DNA of 64,000 nucleotides from Microbacterium sp. ProA8 (GTDB lineage: Bacteria; Actinomycetota; Actinomycetes; Actinomycetales; Microbacteriaceae). The translations under genes and the position numbers were made by a program. The stretch is from positions 1,922,001 through 1,986,000 of the forward strand of contig NZ_CP157000.1 of NCBI RefSeq assembly GCF_039905635.1, read 5' to 3'. Of this stretch, positions 1 to 10,096 are shown piece after piece (position 1 is the stretch's first letter; each line of letters opens with the position of its first letter). The notes beneath the pieces are model-generated. The model saw only the letters and a program-made list of their open reading frames with translations. It made no database searches and was not told the origin of the DNA.

Positions 1-356
1 TGGCTACCGGAGGCAACGCGATCCGCGGCACCCGTGTCGGTGCCGGTCCGATGGGCGAGCAGGATCACGGCTACCACGCCGAGCGCGTGGCCATCTCGTA
101 CTGGGACGCCCTGGGCAACGAGACGGTCCGCTACTTCGCGGCGGGCATCCCCGAAGAGGAGATCCCCGAGACGATCGACTCGCCGCACTCCGGTCTGCCG
201 GCCGGCCGCGACAAGGAGAACCCTCCCGCTGTCGCCAAGAGCGAGCCGTACAAGACCCACCTCGCGTACGTGAAGGAGCGCCGCACCGAAGAGGAAGCCG
301 AGACGCTCCTTGACGACGCGCTGCAGCAGCTGCGCGAGCGGCGCGGTCAGGGCTGA
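1..356 (+). CDS. rbpA: RNA polymerase-binding protein RbpA (5' base missing)
   Basis: The reading frame is open from the first base; the window begins with the last two bases of the start codon, so the protein is essentially complete at 118 residues. RbpA is an actinobacterial transcription factor that binds the RNA polymerase core and group 1/2 sigma factors and stabilises the open promoter complex. The N-terminal RVGAGPMGE stretch, the central YFAAGIPEEEIPETID segment and the acidic helical C-terminus are typical of the family. It stands alone here, converges on pgl, and is followed by a strong hairpin terminator. Its promoter lies outside the window. Confidence 0.93.
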   Translation, partial: ATGGNAIRGTRVGAGPMGEQDHGYHAERVAISYWDALGNETVRYFAAGIPEEEIPETIDSPHSGLPAGRDKENPPAVAKSEPYKTHLAYVKERRTEEEAETLLDDALQQLRERRGQG

Positions 357-384
357 CCGGCCACGCAGACAGACAGAGAGACGA

Positions 385-416
385 AGAAGAGCGGATGCCG
401 AGGCATCCGCTCTTCT
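385..416. terminator. Hairpin terminator after rbpA
   Basis: Near-perfect inverted repeat with arms of about 14-15 bp (positions 385-399 and 402-416) and a very short loop, 28 bases after the rbpA stop. There is no long T-run, as is usual in high-GC actinobacteria. Confidence 0.8.
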
Positions 417-437
417 CCATTCACGAGGGTTGCTCGT

Positions 438-523
438 GGGTTTCGACTCGCTCCGCTCGCTCGACCTTGACCCGCCTCGCATCAACGCTCGCTGGCGCTC
501 GCATTGATCCGAGTCGCGTCAAT
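438..523. repeat. 86-bp dispersed hairpin repeat, copy 1
   Basis: About 85% identical over 86 bp to 21624-21709 (13 differences by eye). It has a constant 5' block (TTTCGACTCGCTCCGCTCGC) and a long stem with arms at 467-485 and 504-522 that pair at 16 of 19 positions, closed by an 18-nt loop identical in both copies. It lies between the convergent genes rbpA and pgl and overlaps the pgl stop codon. The middle of the stem differs between copies but stays paired. Confidence 0.8.
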
Positions 524-1298
524 ACTCGCGGTCGATGAGCTCCGGCGGCACCTGGGAGGCGGCGGCCTGGTCGACGAAGAACGTCGTGCGCTTGCGACCC
601 TTCGCACCGGCGGCGGGGACGCTCGCATAGCTGGCACCGGCCAGAGCGAGACCCAGCGCGGCCGCCTTGTCGGTGCCCGACAGCACGAGCCACACGCGCT
701 TGGAGCTGTTGATGACCGGACGGGTCATCGAGATCCGCTCCGGCGGAGGCTTGGGGGAGTCGCGCACCGCGACCACCGAGCGATCCGTGATCTGGATCTC
801 GCCGCGGTCGGGGAACAGTGACGCGATGTGGCCGTCCGGACCGACGCCGAGGAAGCAGACGTCGAACGAGGGCCACGCGCCTTCGCCGCCGGGGAAGCGG
901 GCGAGCTCGTCGGCATACGCGGCGGCGGCGGCATCCAGATCCACGCCGTCATCGCTGCTGAGCATGGTGTGGATGTTCTCCGCCGGGATGTCCAGACCGT
1001 TCAGGAACGCCTCACGCGCCTGGTGGTCGTTGCGATCGGCGTCGGCGCGGGGGAGGAACCGCTCGTCGCTCCACCAGAAGTGGACGCGCGACCAATCGAT
1101 GCGGGCCGCGCGCGGACTGCGTCCTGCGGCGCCGAGCACGGCGGCGCCCATCGCCCCGCCCGTCAGGGAGATGTGGGCGAGCTTGCCCTCGTCGACGCGC
1201 TTGGCGACCCGGTTCAAGAAGCGCGGAGCGACGGAATCGACGAGCGCAGCGGGATCGGAACTGATGATGACGCGTTTCTCGGCCCAGCCCTCAGGCAT
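519..1298 (-). CDS. pgl: 6-phosphogluconolactonase
   Basis: Hydrolyses 6-phosphogluconolactone to 6-phosphogluconate, the second oxidative step of the pentose phosphate pathway, in the cytoplasm. The 259-residue length is normal for the DevB/SOL family. Visible family motifs are LTGG near residue 45, WWSDERF at 75-81 and GVGPDGHIASLFP at 151-163. It is the last gene of the tkt-tal-pgi-zwf-opcA-pgl operon, 36 bases after opcA. Its stop codon falls inside the 86-bp hairpin repeat shared with 21624-21709, which may end transcription from both sides. Confidence 0.95.
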   Translation of the reverse strand: MPEGWAEKRVIISSDPAALVDSVAPRFLNRVAKRVDEGKLAHISLTGGAMGAAVLGAAGRSPRAARIDWSRVHFWWSDERFLPRADADRNDHQAREAFLNGLDIPAENIHTMLSSDDGVDLDAAAAAYADELARFPGGEGAWPSFDVCFLGVGPDGHIASLFPDRGEIQITDRSVVAVRDSPKPPPERISMTRPVINSSKRVWLVLSGTDKAAALGLALAGASYASVPAAGAKGRKRTTFFVDQAAASQVPPELIDREY

Positions 1299-1334
1299 TC
1301 GTCTTCGTCCTGTCCGTCACCCGCGCACCGTCCA

Positions 1335-2291
1335 TCAGGCCTGCGTCCCCTTCGTCGCCGGAGGGTTGAGCAGCTGCCAGCCCTCGGTGATGACTCGACC
1401 ATACAGGACGTCCGGGTCGAGCCGACGGAGCTCCTCGGCCAGGCACTCACGCAGTGTCCGGCGCGGGAACGCCAGGTCGTGCGTAGGCTGTCCGGGCTGC
1501 GTGAGGATCGCCACGCCGGGCGTCGGGCGCTCCAGGAGCACCTCGCCGCTCGGGCGCACGAGCGCGACGGACTTGATGCCGTGGGGCCACTCCTCGGCAT
1601 CGAGATACGCCCAGTCGACGGGCACGTCGAGGGTGAGGCGCAGCCAGGCCGCGAGGAGCGCGGTCGAGGGCGAGTCGGCCGCGCCACGCACCCGGACGCC
1701 GACGACGGGCTCGTAGGGCGGCTGGTCGAGGATCGCGGCCAGCTGCTCGCGCCAGCGCGTCAACCGCGTCCACGCGAGGTCGGTGTCGCCGGGCGCGTAC
1801 TGCTCGCCGAGGTCCGCGACCCAGGCTGACGGGTCGGACTTCGTGGCGGCATCCGTGATCCGGCGCTGCGCGATCCGACCGATGGAGGTCTTCGAGATGT
1901 GCTCGGGCGTGCGATTCGGCCACCACACCACGACGGGCGCGTCGGGCAGCAGAAGCCCCGTCACCAGGCTCTCGAGGTTCGAGTGGCCCGCATCTCCATA
2001 GGCCCGCAGCATCACGACCTCGCTGGCGCCGGCGTCGCCGCCGACCCGGATCTGCGCGTCCAGGCGCGGCTCCGCGTCGTAGCCGTCGGGGATCAGCAGC
2101 ACGATCACCCGCATCGGGTGCTCGCGCGACGCGTCGTTCGCCGCCTCGATGACCTCTTCGACCGCTCCCTCACGGGTGAGGATGACGAGGGTCAGCACGC
2201 GGCCGAGCGCGACCGCGCCGCCCTCCTCGCGCACGTTGACGAGCGCACGCGAGATCTTGCTGACAGTGGTGTCGGGAAGATCGACGATCAC
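1335..2291 (-). CDS. opcA: Glucose-6-phosphate dehydrogenase assembly protein OpcA
   Basis: OpcA is an actinobacterial and cyanobacterial partner that activates or assembles Zwf. The GTG start at 2291 gives a 318-residue protein beginning VIVDLPDTTVSKI, a well-conserved OpcA N-terminus, and overlaps the zwf stop by four bases (GTGA), so the two are translationally coupled. The frame stays open upstream to 2426, but that part is antisense-frame coding inside zwf and is not OpcA-like. Conserved WWPNRTP and PVDWAYLDAEEWPHG segments are present. In Corynebacterium and mycobacteria opcA has the same place between zwf and pgl. Confidence 0.94.
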   Translation of the reverse strand: MIVDLPDTTVSKISRALVNVREEGGAVALGRVLTLVILTREGAVEEVIEAANDASREHPMRVIVLLIPDGYDAEPRLDAQIRVGGDAGASEVVMLRAYGDAGHSNLESLVTGLLLPDAPVVVWWPNRTPEHISKTSIGRIAQRRITDAATKSDPSAWVADLGEQYAPGDTDLAWTRLTRWREQLAAILDQPPYEPVVGVRVRGAADSPSTALLAAWLRLTLDVPVDWAYLDAEEWPHGIKSVALVRPSGEVLLERPTPGVAILTQPGQPTHDLAFPRRTLRECLAEELRRLDPDVLYGRVITEGWQLLNPPATKGTQA

Positions 2292-3838
2292 GGGCGCCTC
2301 CAGGTCCGTCCGTCGCGGGCGAGCATCTCGTCCGCGGAGTCCGGGCCCCACGACCCGGGTGAGTACTGTTCGAGCGGGCCGCCCTGGGCGTCCCAGAACT
2401 GCTCGATCGGATCGAGGATCTTCCACGAAAGCTCGACCTCTTCGTGCCGCGGGAACAGCGGCGGGTCGCCGAGCAGCACGTCGAGGATGAGACGCTCGTA
2501 GGCCTCGGGGCTGGCCTCGGTGAACGCGTGCCCATAGCCGAAGTCCATCGTGACGTCGCGCACCTGGGCGCCCGCACCGGGCACCTTCGAGCCGAAGCGG
2601 ATCGTGACGCCCTCGTCGGGCTGCACACGGATCACCAGGGCGTTCTGCCCCTGGCCCGAGGTCTGGCTGCGTGAGAACAGCAGCTCGGGCGCGCGCTTGA
2701 AGACCACGGCGATCTCGGTGACGCGGCGGCCGAGGCGCTTGCCGGTGCGGAGGTAGAACGGCACGCCCGCCCAGCGACGGGTGTTCACCTCGAGGGTGAC
2801 GGCGGCGTACGTCTCGGTCGTCGAGCGAGGGTTCATGCCGTCCTCCTCGAGGAAGCCGAGCACCTTCTCGCCGCCCTGCCAGCCGCCTGCGTACTGACCG
2901 CGCGCGGTCGAGCGGGCGAGGTCCTCCGGTAGGGTGACGGCGGCGAGCACCTTCTCCTTCTCGGCGCGAAGATCCTTCGCGTCGAACGAGATGGGCTCCT
3001 CCATCGCCGTCAGCGCCATGAGCTGCAGCAGGTGGTTCTGGATCACGTCGCGCGCGGCGCCGACGCCGTCGTAGTAGCCGGCACGGCCGCCCACGCCGAT
3101 GTCTTCGGCCATCGTGATCTGCACGTGGTCGACGTAGTTGCGGTTCCAGATCGGCTCGTACAGCTCGTTGGCGAAGCGCAGGGCCAGGATGTTCTGGACC
3201 GTCTCCTTGCCGAGGTAGTGGTCGATGCGGAAGATCGAGTCCGTCGGGAACGCCGAGCGGAGCACGTCGTTGAGGGCCCGTGCCGACTCCTGGTCGTGCC
3301 CGAACGGCTTCTCGATCACGACACGGCGCCAGCGGTCGGGCTGGTCGGCGGTGTCGTCGACGAGACCCGAGGACTTCAGCTGCTCAGCCACCAGCGGGAA
3401 CGCCTTGGGCGGGATCGACAGGTAGAACGCGTGGTTGCCCATCGTGCCGCGCTCGGTGTCCAGCCGGTCGACGGTCTCCCTGAGGCGGCGGAACGCGTCG
3501 GGGTCGTCGAACTCGCCCGACACGAAGCGGATGCCCTGGAGCAGCTGCTGCCACGTCTCGTCACGGAACTCGGTGCGCGCATGCTGGCGCACCGCGTCGT
3601 AGACGACCTGGGCGAAGTCCTGGTCCGCCCAGTCGCGGCGCGCGAAGCCGACGAGCGCGAACCCGGGAGGCAGCAGACCGCGGTTCGCGAGGTCGTAGAC
3701 GGCGGGCATGAGCTTCTTGCGGGAGAGGTCTCCCGTGACGCCGAAGATGACGAGTGCGCTCGGACCGGCGATGCGGTTGAGGCGACGGTCTTCGGGGTCG
3801 CGCAACGGGTTGTGCCCGCGCGAGATCTCGACGGTCAT
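2288..3838 (-). CDS. zwf: Glucose-6-phosphate 1-dehydrogenase
   Basis: Oxidises glucose 6-phosphate to 6-phosphogluconolactone with NADP, the entry point of the oxidative pentose phosphate pathway. The 516-residue protein has the dinucleotide-binding GVTGDLSRKKL at residues 33-43, EKPFGHD at 176-182 and the substrate-binding signature RIDHYLGKE at 204-212. It lies 15 bases downstream of pgi and is coupled to opcA by a GTGA overlap. Its place after tal and pgi in a single operon fits joint control of the oxidative and non-oxidative branches. Confidence 0.97.
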   Translation of the reverse strand: MTVEISRGHNPLRDPEDRRLNRIAGPSALVIFGVTGDLSRKKLMPAVYDLANRGLLPPGFALVGFARRDWADQDFAQVVYDAVRQHARTEFRDETWQQLLQGIRFVSGEFDDPDAFRRLRETVDRLDTERGTMGNHAFYLSIPPKAFPLVAEQLKSSGLVDDTADQPDRWRRVVIEKPFGHDQESARALNDVLRSAFPTDSIFRIDHYLGKETVQNILALRFANELYEPIWNRNYVDHVQITMAEDIGVGGRAGYYDGVGAARDVIQNHLLQLMALTAMEEPISFDAKDLRAEKEKVLAAVTLPEDLARSTARGQYAGGWQGGEKVLGFLEEDGMNPRSTTETYAAVTLEVNTRRWAGVPFYLRTGKRLGRRVTEIAVVFKRAPELLFSRSQTSGQGQNALVIRVQPDEGVTIRFGSKVPGAGAQVRDVTMDFGYGHAFTEASPEAYERLILDVLLGDPPLFPRHEEVELSWKILDPIEQFWDAQGGPLEQYSPGSWGPDSADEMLARDGRTWRRP

Positions 3839-3853
3839 GTGGGGCTCGAACTC

Positions 3854-5476
3854 CTACTGGGCCGCTTCGAAGAGCGAGAGCACTTCGATCTGGGGATCGG
3901 TGAGGGTCAGGGTCACGACGGGTCGGCCGTGGCCATCGGCGAGAACGGCCGCATCTCCGGCAGCCTGCGCCTGGATGAGCTGACCGAACGTGAACGGCCG
4001 GCCCGGGATCTCGAGGTCGACGTCGGTCTGCTCGAGGATCTGCACGAAGACGCCGTTCGCGGGGCCGCCCTTGTGGAACTGGCCCGTCGAGTGCAGGAAC
4101 CGCGGTCCCCAGCCGAACGTCGTGGGCCGACCGGAGTCGGCCGCGACCAGCTCGCGCAGGCCCGCGAGCTGCGACAGCTCGAGCCGGTTGACGTACGCGT
4201 GGATCGCGACGTAGCCGTCCTCGGGCAGACGTGCCCACAGCGCGTCGAGCACGCCGGCGACGGTTCCGGATGCCGCGAGCGCCGGCTCCGACACGCGCAC
4301 CTCGACGCCCTCCACAGCGAACGCCGGCGCGGTGGGTGCGGGACGCGCGTCGAGAAGGCCGCGCGCAGCCACCTTGGCGGACTCGACATCGGGCTGATCG
4401 AAGGGATTGATGCCGAGCATCCGTCCCGCGATCGCCGTGGCGTACTCCCAGACCACCAGCTGCGCACCGAGCGAGCCGCTCACGAGCAGCTCGCCCTCGT
4501 GGTGCTCGAACAGGTGGAACTGCTTCGCCTCGTCGACGAACCGGACGATCTGCAGATCGGCCGGCTTCGCGTCGACCTCCGGAGAGACCGGCAGCAGGAC
4601 GACGGGAAGGATGCCGGTGCCCTCCTTGCCGGTGGACTCGGCGACGAGCTGCTCGATCCAGTCCGGCAGGCCCACGATGTGGGTGCCGTCGGTGACCAGG
4701 CCCAGCTTGTCCTTGCGAGGCTGGCCGCCGGCGATCGCGGCCGCGAGCACCAGTGCGGGGTTGTCGGGGCTGTCGATGGACACCTCGAGCAGCGTCGCCT
4801 CGGCCTCGTCGAGGAGCTCGGAGATGTCGGCGCCCGCGAGACCCGAGGGCACCAGCCCGAAGGCGGTGAGGGCGGAGTAGCGGCCGCCGACGGTCGGGTC
4901 GGCGTTGAAGACGGTGTAGCCGTCCGCGCGGGCCTCCTGGTCGAGCGGCGAGCCCGGGTCGGTCACGACGATGATGCGCTCGGCGGGGTCGATGCCCAGG
5001 TCGCGGAACGCGGCCTCGAACGCCCGCTTGGCGGAATCGGTCTCGACCGTCGATCCCGACTTCGACGAGACGACCAGAGCGGTGCGGGTGAGGTCGCCGG
5101 CCTGGGAGTCGCCGTCGATCGCGGCGAGCACCTGACCGGGAGCCGTGGAGTCCAGGATCACCAGCGGCACGCCGGATGTCTGCGCGATGACCTCGGGGGC
5201 GAGCGACGAGCCGCCCATTCCCGCGAGCACGATCCGTGTGACGTTGCGCGAGCGCAGCCGCTCGCGGAGCGCCAGGATCTCCGGCACCAGCGGGCGCGAG
5301 ACGCTGACGGCCTCGACCCAGCCGAGGCGGCGCGAGGCCTCGTCCTCGGCGTCGGGACCCCACAGCGACGCGTCGCCGCCGGTGATGCCCGACGCCACGA
5401 GGCTCGAGACGAGCTCGGGCAGCGTGGCCTCGACGACCGACTTGACGTGTCCGCTGAGGTGGATGTCGAAGCTCAT
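3854..5476 (-). CDS. pgi: Glucose-6-phosphate isomerase
   Basis: Interconverts glucose 6-phosphate and fructose 6-phosphate. The ATG at 5476 overlaps the tal stop (ATGA) and gives 540 residues; the open frame continues far upstream only as an out-of-frame shadow of tal and tkt. The sequence has two SIS sugar-isomerase lobes, with [11 protein letters not shown] and [13 protein letters not shown] as the first-lobe sugar-phosphate site. It looks more like the PGI half of known transaldolase/PGI fusion proteins than like E. coli Pgi; that is an inference from the [17 protein letters not shown] segment and from the direct coupling to tal. Its insertion between tal and zwf departs from the corynebacterial operon order. 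Confidence 0.92.
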   Translation of the reverse strand: MSFDIHLSGHVKSVVEATLPELVSSLVASGITGGDASLWGPDAEDEASRRLGWVEAVSVSRPLVPEILALRERLRSRNVTRIVLAGMGGSSLAPEVIAQTSGVPLVILDSTAPGQVLAAIDGDSQAGDLTRTALVVSSKSGSTVETDSAKRAFEAAFRDLGIDPAERIIVVTDPGSPLDQEARADGYTVFNADPTVGGRYSALTAFGLVPSGLAGADISELLDEAEATLLEVSIDSPDNPALVLAAAIAGGQPRKDKLGLVTDGTHIVGLPDWIEQLVAESTGKEGTGILPVVLLPVSPEVDAKPADLQIVRFVDEAKQFHLFEHHEGELLVSGSLGAQLVVWEYATAIAGRMLGINPFDQPDVESAKVAARGLLDARPAPTAPAFAVEGVEVRVSEPALAASGTVAGVLDALWARLPEDGYVAIHAYVNRLELSQLAGLRELVAADSGRPTTFGWGPRFLHSTGQFHKGGPANGVFVQILEQTDVDLEIPGRPFTFGQLIQAQAAGDAAVLADGHGRPVVTLTLTDPQIEVLSLFEAAQ

Positions 5477-6594
5477 CGGGTGGCCTGGAGCGCGTCCTCG
5501 AGCGCCGTCTTCACGGTGCCCTGCAGGTCGTGCCAGGAGGCGATGAACTTGTCGACCCCTTCGTCTTCGAGCACCTGGGTGACGTCGGCGAAGTCCACAC
5601 CGACGGCGGCGAGGCGGTCGAAGACCTCGTGCGCGGCCGTGTAGGTGCCGGTGACCGCGTCCCCGGCGATCTGGCCGTGGTCGAAGGTCGCCTCGAGCGT
5701 CTTCTCGGGCATCGTGTTGACGGTGCCGCGGGCGACGAGCTCCGTCACGTAGAGGGTGTCGGGCAGCGAGGGGTCCTTGACGCCGGTCGAGGCCCAGAGC
5801 GGCCGCTGGACGTGGGCGCCGGCATCCGTCAGCGCCTTCGCGCGGTCGCTGGCGAACTCCTGCTCGAACAGCTCGTACGCGAGGCGCGCGTTCGCGACGC
5901 CGGCGAGCGACTTGAGCGCGGTGGCCTCGTCCGTGCCGACGGCGACGAGCCGCCTGTCGACCTCCGTGTCCACGCGCGAGACGAAGAACGACGCGACCGA
6001 GTGGATCTTGGAGATGTCGTGGCCGTTCGCCTGGGCCTGCTCGAGACCCGACAGGTAGGCGTCGATGACCTCGGAGTAGCGCTCCAGGCTGAAGATCAGC
6101 GTGACATTGACCGAGATGCCCTCGGCCAGCACCGCGGTGATGGCCGGCAGGCCGGCCTTCGTCGCAGGGATCTTGATGTGCACGTTGGGGCGGTCGACCT
6201 TCGCCCACAGCTCCTTGGCCTGCGCGATCGTCGCGTCGGTGTCGTGGGCGAGGTCGGGGGAGACCTCGATCGACACGCGACCGTCGATGCCGTCGGTCGC
6301 GTCGTAGACCGGGCGGAAGATGTCCGCCGCGTCGCGCACGTCGTCGGTGGTCGCGGCGAAGATCGCGTCGTCGACCGATGCGCCGGCCGCGGCGAGCTCC
6401 GTGATCTGGGCGGCGTACGCGTGACCGCCGCCGCCGATGGCGCCCTGGAAGATCGTCGGGTTCGTCGTGACGCCGCTGACGTTGCGCGTCGAGATGAGCT
6501 CGGTCAGATTGCCCGACGTGATGCGCTCGCGCGACAGGTCGTCGAGCCAGATGCTCACGCCTTCGGCGACCAGCTTCTCGGTGGGGGTGCTCAT
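5473..6594 (-). CDS. tal: Transaldolase
   Basis: Transfers a dihydroxyacetone unit between sugar phosphates in the non-oxidative pentose phosphate branch. The 373-residue protein belongs to the long actinobacterial subfamily. [11 protein letters not shown] at residues 40-50 is the TAL signature, and K141 in HIKIPAT is the expected Schiff-base lysine. The gene starts 18 bases after tkt, and its TGA overlaps the pgi ATG, so Tal and Pgi should be made in step. Confidence 0.96.
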   Translation of the reverse strand: MSTPTEKLVAEGVSIWLDDLSRERITSGNLTELISTRNVSGVTTNPTIFQGAIGGGGHAYAAQITELAAAGASVDDAIFAATTDDVRDAADIFRPVYDATDGIDGRVSIEVSPDLAHDTDATIAQAKELWAKVDRPNVHIKIPATKAGLPAITAVLAEGISVNVTLIFSLERYSEVIDAYLSGLEQAQANGHDISKIHSVASFFVSRVDTEVDRRLVAVGTDEATALKSLAGVANARLAYELFEQEFASDRAKALTDAGAHVQRPLWASTGVKDPSLPDTLYVTELVARGTVNTMPEKTLEATFDHGQIAGDAVTGTYTAAHEVFDRLAAVGVDFADVTQVLEDEGVDKFIASWHDLQGTVKTALEDALQATR

Positions 6595-6612
6595 GCTGCC
6601 TTCTCCTCGTGC

Positions 6613-8718
6613 TTACTCTGCCGACGAAGCGGCCGCGATGGTGGCGCGGGCGGCTTCGACGACGGCGTCGGCGGTGATGCCGAACTTCTGGAACAGGGTC
6701 TTGTAATCGGCCGACGCACCGAAGTGGTCGATCGCGACGGAGCGGCCGGCGTCGCCGACGATGCCGCGCCAGGTGAGCGCCGAGCCGGCCTCGACCGACA
6801 CGCGCGCCTTCACCGCGGTGGGGAGCACCTGCTCGCGGTAGGCGGCATCCTGCTCGTCGAACCACTCCAGCGACGGCGCCGACACCACGCGGGCGTTCAC
6901 GCCCTCGGCGGCCAGCGTCTCGCGGGCGGAGACCGCCAGCTGCACCTCGGAGCCCGTCGCGATGAGGATGACGTCGGGCGTGCCGCCCGGCGCCTCGGCG
7001 AGGACGTACGCGCCCTTCGCGACGCCGTCCGTCGACGCGAAGACGTCGCCGTCGGCCTCGCCCGTGCCCCGCTCGAACACCGGGATGTTCTGACGGGTGA
7101 GCGCGATGCCCACGGGTCCTCCCTGGCGACGCACGATCTCGAGCCATGCGGCCGAGGTCTCGTTCGCATCGGCCGGGCGCACGACGGTGAAGTTCGGGAT
7201 GGCGCGCAGCGTCGCGAGCTGCTCGACCGGCTGGTGGGTCGGTCCGTCCTCGCCGAGCGCGACCGAGTCGTGCGTCCACACGAAGATCGACGGGATGTCC
7301 ATCAGCGCGGCCAGGCGCACCGAGGGGCGCATGTAGTCGCTGAAGATCAGGAACGTGCCGCCGAACGGGCGGGTCGGACCGTGCAGCTTGATGCCGTTGA
7401 CGATCGCGCCCATCGCGTGCTCGCGGATGCCGAAGTGCAGCACCCGGCCGTACGGGTCGCCCGACCACTCGTGCGTCGACCACTCGGACGGAATGAACGA
7501 CTTCGCGTCCTTGATCGTCGTGAGGTTCGACTCGGCGAGGTCAGCGGAGCCGCCCCACAGCTCCGGCAGCTCGGCGGCGAGGGCGTTGATCACGACGCCC
7601 GACGCGGCGCGCGTGGAGACGTCCTTGCCGGCCTCGAAAGAGGGGAGAGCGGATGCCACATCATCGGGCAGGTCGCCGGCCTCGAGACGGTCGAACAGCG
7701 CCTTGCGCTCGGGGTTCGCGGCCGCCCAGGAGTCGAACGACTCCTGCCAGGCCGCGCGCTCCTCGGCGGCGCGGTCCTTCAGCGAGCGCGTGTGCGCGAG
7801 GATGTCGTCGGCGACGACGAAGGACTGCTCAGGGTCGAATCCGAGGACCTTCTTCGTCGCGGCGAGCTCGTCGCCGCCCAGCGCGGAGCCGTGGATCTTG
7901 CCCGTGTTCTGCTTGCCGGGCGAGGGCCAGCCGATGATGGTGCGGAGGATGATGAGCGACGGCTTCGCCGTCTCGCCCTTGGCCGCCTCGAGCGCCGCGT
8001 GCAGTTCGGCGACGTCCTCGACGTACTCGCCCGTCTTCTTCCAGTCCACGACCTGCACCTGCCAGCCGTAGGCCTCGTAGCGCTTGGCGACGTCCTCGGT
8101 GAAGGCGACGTTGGTGTCGTCCTCGATCGAGATCTGGTTCGAGTCGTAGATCGCGATGAGGTTGCCGAGGGCCTGGTGACCGGCGAGCGACGACGCCTCG
8201 GAGGTGATGCCCTCCTGCAGGTCGCCGTCACCGGCGATCACGTAGATGTGGTGGTCGAACGGCGACGTGCCGGCGGCGGCGTCCGGATCGAACAGGCCGC
8301 GCTCGTAGCGCGCGGCGTAGGCGAAGCCCACGGCGGACGCGAGGCCCTGGCCGAGGGGGCCGGTCGTGATCTCGACGCCCTTGGTGTGCCCGTACTCCGG
8401 GTGGCCGGGCGTGAGCGAGCCCCAGGTGCGCAGCGCCTTCAGGTCGTCGAGCTCGAGCCCGAACCCGCCGAGGTAGAGCTGCACGTACTGGGTGAGCGAG
8501 GAGTGCCCGGCCGACAGGATGAACCGGTCGCGCCCGACCCAATGGGTGTCGGCGGGGTCGTGCCGCAGCACGCGCTGGTAGAGCAGGTACGCCGCCGGCG
8601 CCAGGCTCATCGCGGTGCCGGGGTGGCCGTTGCCGACCTTCTCCACCGCATCCGCAGCCAGGACGCGGGCAGTGTCCACCGCGCGCCGATCGATCTCATC
8701 CCAACGCAGTTCCGACAC
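6613..8718 (-). CDS. tkt: Transketolase
   Basis: Thiamine diphosphate enzyme that moves two-carbon ketol units between sugar phosphates; first gene of the pentose-phosphate operon. I place the start at the GTG at 8718, giving 701 residues that begin [14 protein letters not shown]. This is preceded by an AAAGG ribosome site and matches the family N-terminus; the frame is open to 8904, but the extra residues are arginine-rich and not transketolase-like. [11 protein letters not shown] lies at residues 31-41 and the ThDP-binding GDGDLQEG at 163-170. It is transcribed divergently from ctaB across about 330 bases. Confidence 0.95.
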   Translation of the reverse strand: MSELRWDEIDRRAVDTARVLAADAVEKVGNGHPGTAMSLAPAAYLLYQRVLRHDPADTHWVGRDRFILSAGHSSLTQYVQLYLGGFGLELDDLKALRTWGSLTPGHPEYGHTKGVEITTGPLGQGLASAVGFAYAARYERGLFDPDAAAGTSPFDHHIYVIAGDGDLQEGITSEASSLAGHQALGNLIAIYDSNQISIEDDTNVAFTEDVAKRYEAYGWQVQVVDWKKTGEYVEDVAELHAALEAAKGETAKPSLIILRTIIGWPSPGKQNTGKIHGSALGGDELAATKKVLGFDPEQSFVVADDILAHTRSLKDRAAEERAAWQESFDSWAAANPERKALFDRLEAGDLPDDVASALPSFEAGKDVSTRAASGVVINALAAELPELWGGSADLAESNLTTIKDAKSFIPSEWSTHEWSGDPYGRVLHFGIREHAMGAIVNGIKLHGPTRPFGGTFLIFSDYMRPSVRLAALMDIPSIFVWTHDSVALGEDGPTHQPVEQLATLRAIPNFTVVRPADANETSAAWLEIVRRQGGPVGIALTRQNIPVFERGTGEADGDVFASTDGVAKGAYVLAEAPGGTPDVILIATGSEVQLAVSARETLAAEGVNARVVSAPSLEWFDEQDAAYREQVLPTAVKARVSVEAGSALTWRGIVGDAGRSVAIDHFGASADYKTLFQKFGITADAVVEAARATIAAASSAE

Positions 8719-9051
8719 CGGGCCGCCTTTCTCGAGGAGGTGCGCCCAGAATGTGGCCGGATCGCGGCCCTTGTCCGGATGGAGAAGGGGGAATCGGCGA
8801 CGGGCGCGCGTGTTTCTCAGCATAGCGAAGGGGTGGGCCACCGAGGCCATGCGAGATCTGTATGTGTCGCAGTCTTGCGAAGGCCGCCACGCCGTCGATG
8901 ACATCCCGGTGTCGCGGGGGTCACGTTCTGCTCACCACGGGCTGCGCGGCGATGTGATCCTCCGCGGGAGGGTCGAGGGGTCCCGGCGCGGGGCGCGACA
9001 CGCCGATGCCCTAGACTTGGCGGGAATCTGCAGGCGGCGATTGCGGGGGTC
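8719..9051. other. Intergenic region between tkt and ctaB (333 bases)
   Basis: No convincing gene is present. The tkt frame extends into it but has no family similarity there. It must hold the divergent promoters. The only motif I would point to is TAGACT at 9012-9017, a possible -10 for ctaB. I see no riboswitch-like or operator-like dyad. Confidence 0.5.
9012..9017 (+). promoter_or_regulatory. Possible -10 element of ctaB
   Basis: TAGACT fits the actinobacterial TANNNT consensus and would start transcription about 28-30 nt before the ctaB ATG. No clear -35 is visible. Confidence 0.35.
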
Positions 9052-10011
9052 ATGGACAGCACGAAGACGGCCGGGGCTGCGGCCGTTCCCACTCCTGTGG
9101 GGACCCTCGACACACCCCGCCGGCCTCGGCAGAGCTTCGGTCGCACCGTCCGCGCCTATGTCGCGCTGATGAAGCCGCGCGTGCTCGAACTGCTGCTCGT
9201 CACCACCGTTCCGGTGATGATCCTGGCGCAGGGCGGCTTCCCCGACGTCTGGCTCGTCGTGGCGACCGTCATCGGCGGCACGGCCAGCGCCGGCTCGGCC
9301 GCCGCCTTCAACATGTACCTCGACCGCGACATCGACGCGCACATGCAGCGCACGGTGAACCGGCCCCTCGTGACCGGAGAGGTGTCGCCCCGGGGCGCGC
9401 TGATCTTCGCCTGGTCGCTCGCGGTGTTCTCGACGGTGTGGCTCTGGCTCACCACGAACTGGCTCGCAGCGACGCTGTCCGCCGTCGCCATCTTCTTCTA
9501 TGTCGTGATCTACACGATGATCCTCAAGCGCCGCACCGAGCAGAACATCGTGTGGGGCGGCATCGCCGGCTGCTTCCCGGTGGTGATCGGCTGGACGGCC
9601 GTGACGGGTTCGCTGGCGTGGCCCCCCGTCATCCTGTTCGCTCTCGTCTTCCTCTGGACGCCGCCGCACTACTGGCCGCTGTCGATGAAGTACAGGGAGC
9701 AGTACGAAGGCGTCCAGGTGCCGATGCTCGGCGCGACCCGCGGCGGTTCGCAGGTCGGCCTTCAGGTCATCCTGTACGCGTGGGCCACCGTCGTCTGCTC
9801 GCTGCTGCTGATCCCCGTCGCCGGCATGGGGCTGGTGTACACGGTGTCGGCCGTGGTCTTCGGCGGCTGGTTCATCTACGAGTCGCACGTGCTCTACAAC
9901 CGCGCGGTGCGGGGAACCGAGCCGCGTCCGATGCGCGTGTTCCACGCCTCGATCACCTATCTGACGCTGCTCTTCGTCGCCATCGCGGTCGACCCGCTGC
10001 TGCCGTTCTGA
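9052..10011 (+). CDS. ctaB: Protoheme IX farnesyltransferase (heme O synthase)
   Basis: UbiA-family membrane prenyltransferase that adds a farnesyl group to heme B to make heme O, the precursor of heme A for aa3-type cytochrome oxidase. The 319-residue protein has the polar Asp-rich motif [12 protein letters not shown] at residues 87-98, followed by NRP at 103-105, and roughly eight or nine hydrophobic segments. Its partner ctaA lies 2.3 kb downstream on the other strand, with an unrelated sigma-factor pair between them. ctaB next to tkt is the usual actinobacterial arrangement. Confidence 0.95.
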   Translation: MDSTKTAGAAAVPTPVGTLDTPRRPRQSFGRTVRAYVALMKPRVLELLLVTTVPVMILAQGGFPDVWLVVATVIGGTASAGSAAAFNMYLDRDIDAHMQRTVNRPLVTGEVSPRGALIFAWSLAVFSTVWLWLTTNWLAATLSAVAIFFYVVIYTMILKRRTEQNIVWGGIAGCFPVVIGWTAVTGSLAWPPVILFALVFLWTPPHYWPLSMKYREQYEGVQVPMLGATRGGSQVGLQVILYAWATVVCSLLLIPVAGMGLVYTVSAVVFGGWFIYESHVLYNRAVRGTEPRPMRVFHASITYLTLLFVAIAVDPLLPF

Positions 10012-10014
10012 TCC

Positions 10015-10044
10015 CGAGCCCCTGTCGATTGCGGCGGGGGCTCG
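10015..10044. terminator. Possible hairpin terminator after ctaB
   Basis: 8-bp perfect arms CGAGCCCC (10015-10022) and GGGGCTCG (10037-10044) around a 14-nt loop, just after the ctaB stop. The loop is long, so the call is moderate. Confidence 0.5.
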
Positions 10045-10096
10045 TTCGTCGGATCAATGAGGGGCACAATGCCTCTCGACGACGAAGGAGGACGAC

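Noticed and set aside
438..523. 86-bp repeat read as part of a CRISPR array or an integron attC site
   Set aside because: Only two copies 21 kb apart, no spacers, no cas or integrase genes, and no attC consensus core sites.
3032..5644. 870-residue open frame on the plus strand opposite zwf and pgi
   Set aside because: Very long antisense frames are expected in DNA with about 70% GC. The translation is Arg/Gly/Val-rich low-complexity sequence without domains, while the minus strand encodes clear Zwf and Pgi.
5530..8901. 1123-residue open frame on the plus strand opposite tal and tkt
   Set aside because: Mirror of the tal/tkt codon pattern; no recognisable domain and no start signals.
8719..8904. 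N-terminal extension of transketolase to 8904
   Set aside because: The added residues are Arg-rich and unlike any transketolase; a ribosome site and the family start support GTG 8718.
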